Both the position numbers and the translations under genes were made by a program. From the NCBI GenBank assembly GCA_020086605.1, contig JACBWW010000020.1, positions 15,681,421-15,745,420 on the forward strand: a stretch of DNA of 64,000 nucleotides. Reading direction: 5' to 3'. Under the pieces are notes generated by a model. The model was not told the origin of the DNA. It did no database searches and was given only the letters and a program-made list of their open reading frames with translations. Numbering within the stretch: position 1 is the first letter of the stretch; each line of letters opens with the position of its first letter. Shown here one piece after another: positions 62,801 through 64,000 of this stretch. Source of the stretch: Lanius collurio. Taxonomy: Eukaryota; Chordata; Aves; Passeriformes; Laniidae.

Positions 62801-64000
62801 TTGAAGAGCCTTCTAAGTGTAACTGAAGTAACATGAGTAGAAGTCAGTGGCAGTTAGATATGTTCATGCTTGTGTATCTCAGGAGCTTCTGTAAGTACTA
62901 ACTATTGCAGTGCGCCTAGGACTCCTGTCCCATCCAAGTGGACTAGATGCTGATAGTCCCATGTTTTCAATGAACATACTCACAGATAAAATTTCTTACA
63001 CCAATAAAATGAAGTACATATTAGCTCCACCAGCTCAGCAGTTTACTCAGCAGCTTGCAGGAGCAGTTCAGCTCTCCAGTTTAAACCTTTGTTTATTTCC
63101 AGTTTTCTGTGTTGTTGCTCTTCAACAGCATGAGAGAATAACCAAGCCTGGAATGAGACCCTGCTATCCTGTGTTCTTCCATTATGATTTATCCTTTCTT
63201 TAACCAGTGGTGTATTTGTAAGCCATTAACTGATCAAAATAATACACTGGTCGAGGAGAGAAATGGATGAGGTTCAGAGGCTTCATTCGTATTAACGCAT
63301 TTCACAGGCAGTGCAGCTTTGTCACTGGTTTCCTATGGAGGGAACAAAACATGGGATTGACAGCCACCTGTAATTTCTGAGTTTATTTTAGCTACTGCAC
63401 CAGGACCAACTAGGGGGTAAAAAAGTTTCAGAACATCAGTTACTTGCTGGGAATGAAATCTGTAATGCTTGATTGTCTTCACAACTTGTTCAATGCTCCA
63501 TGTATTCCTAAGCTAATAGGAAGCAAATGCACTGTCGTCGTTGTGTCAATTGGAAATGAATCCTGAAGATCTTTTCAGTTCCCACTGTCAAGACAAATGA
63601 GTTTATTTTCCAGAAACGCACAAGGGTGTGAATTTTTGATACATTAAAGATTACTTACATTCCAGATAATACATTCTTTCTTTTTAGTTATTCCTAGTAG
63701 AAACTCAGAGTTAACAGAGCAGATGATGAGAAAGAGTAGCACGTGTCCGGAAAATATAAAGACAAAACATAACAAAGCAGTAACCACTTACAGATGTTGT
63801 CTTGACTCTTCTCACCAGTGTGACATGGTCAATCAGGGAAAATTGATCTTTGGAAATTTTTACATTGGATCAATTCAGGGAACCAATTCCAAATATGAAG
63901 CTAAATTTTTTTTCCTGTTTAAGGAGTCTTATCCCAATGGTCTTTTCATCCCTACAATGCTGAAAACTTAACATAACACTAATCTTTCATTTTTCCCTTC
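53803..64000 (+). CDS. GABRB1: GABA-A receptor subunit beta-1, first three exons, both ends incomplete
   Basis: Three plus-strand exons join in frame: 53803-53867 (5' end in gap), 53958-54049 and 54126-54193. They give the end of a signal peptide, the mature N-terminus and the first beta-strands of the ligand-binding domain of a pentameric GABA-gated chloride channel subunit. Sizes of 92 and 68 nt for exons 2 and 3 are the family pattern. The choice of beta-1 over beta-2, beta-3 and beta-4 rests on [14 protein letters not shown] and PPVDVGMRI, where the other paralogues known to me differ at several positions, and on the neighbouring GABRA4. Exon 4 is not seen before 64000, so the gene runs out of the window through a long intron 3. 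The coordinates given cover the gene span to the window edge. Confidence 0.95.
53958..54049 (+). CDS. GABRB1: GABRB1 exon 2 (92 nt)
   Basis: The acceptor is TTCTTCCCGCAG before 53958 and the donor GGAG|GTGAGG at 54050. The product reads [20 protein letters not shown] then [15 protein letters not shown] is a potential N-glycosylation site. The Gln in LLQGYDIRL replaces a Lys that I know from mammalian beta subunits. [12 protein letters not shown] is the beta-family signature, parallel to [12 protein letters not shown] in the alpha gene. Confidence 0.97.
54126..54193 (+). CDS. GABRB1: GABRB1 exon 3 (68 nt)
   Basis: The acceptor is CTCCGCAG before 54126 and the donor ATG|GTGAGTG at 54194. The product reads [20 protein letters not shown] then NM. 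This corresponds exactly in size, phase and structure to exon 3 of GABRA4, which reflects the common origin of the two genes. Intron 2 before it is only 76 nt. Confidence 0.97.
56831..57482 (-). mobile_element. Probable solo LTR in GABRB1 intron 3
   Basis: Read on the minus strand the segment has LTR architecture. It begins TGTGGCAGGG, has a TATA box (TATAAAAG, complement of 57304-57311) and a polyadenylation signal AATAAA (complement of 57076-57081) about 230 nt later, and ends ACCCACA. The ends form a 5-bp inverted repeat, TGTGG and CCACA. No coding remnants flank it. A target-site duplication is not clear: the flanks share only GAT. I cannot name the family. It is antisense to GABRB1. Confidence 0.6.
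60240..60880 (-). mobile_element. Possible LTR or promoter-bearing repeat in GABRB1 intron 3
   Basis: On the minus strand a GC box (GGGGCGGAGC, near 60640-60650) stands just upstream of TATAAAAG (complement of 60623-60630), and ATTGG lies further upstream near 60717. This resembles a retroviral U3 promoter. About 260 nt downstream there is an AT-rich stretch with AATACA but no perfect AATAAA. Ends are not defined and the family is not recognised, so it could instead be unique promoter-like DNA. Confidence 0.35.

Larger units (their letters stand above)
54194..64000 (+). other. GABRB1: GABRB1 intron 3, 5' part (at least 9.8 kb)
   Basis: The donor GTGAGTG opens an intron with no recognisable exon 4 before the window ends. 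That exon would start with the codons for DYTLTMYFQQ, known from all beta subunits. In mammals this intron is very long. Inside lie one good LTR candidate (56831-57482), one weaker (about 60240-60880), T-runs and a short TA/poly(G) tract near 56659-56683. No other gene is supported. Confidence 0.85.

Overview
The window is vertebrate nuclear DNA, most likely from a bird. Coding sequence is split into short exons with GT-AG introns. The interspersed repeats I recognise are bird-type: CR1 LINE 3' ends carrying the ATCACAGA octamer, and endogenous-retrovirus LTRs. Two GC-rich promoter areas are interrupted by runs of N, a common defect in bird assemblies. The CR1 subtype at 38250 resembles copies seen in songbirds, but I would not name a species.

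Two protein-coding genes are supported, both GABA-A receptor subunits in divergent (head-to-head) orientation. GABRA4 (alpha-4) is on the minus strand. Its exons 1-8 are complete and exon 9 runs off the left edge: 35809-35891, 35582-35700, 26357-26424, 23736-23956, 23551-23633, 21659-21802, 20128-20280, 16634-16893 and 1-261. These give about 464 codons, so only roughly 90 codons (end of the intracellular loop plus TM4) should lie outside. GABRB1 (beta-1) is on the plus strand. Exon 1 is half hidden in a gap (visible 53803-53867), exons 2 (53958-54049) and 3 (54126-54193) are complete, and intron 3 runs past the right edge. The start regions lie about 18 kb apart, each in its own CpG-rich island. 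The same alpha/beta order and orientation is known from the human chromosome 4p12 cluster.

Layout: 1-35891 GABRA4, with a 16.4-kb intron 8 containing a retroviral LTR antisense to the gene, and a 9.2-kb intron 2; 35250-36620 GABRA4 CpG island; 36620-53040 intergenic DNA with CR1 remnants and simple repeats and no supported gene; 53040-54345 GABRB1 CpG island with three exons inside about 400 bp; 54194-64000 GABRB1 intron 3 with one good and one weaker LTR candidate, both antisense to GABRB1. The two products can assemble, with other subunits, into pentameric GABA-gated chloride channels.

No bacterial, CRISPR, phage or other exotic system is present. The points most worth checking are a 102-nt intron in GABRA4 that is stop-free and divisible by three, three AUGs in three different frames within 14 nt at the GABRA4 start (one opening a spliced overlapping upstream ORF), and the antisense orientation of all the LTR candidates.
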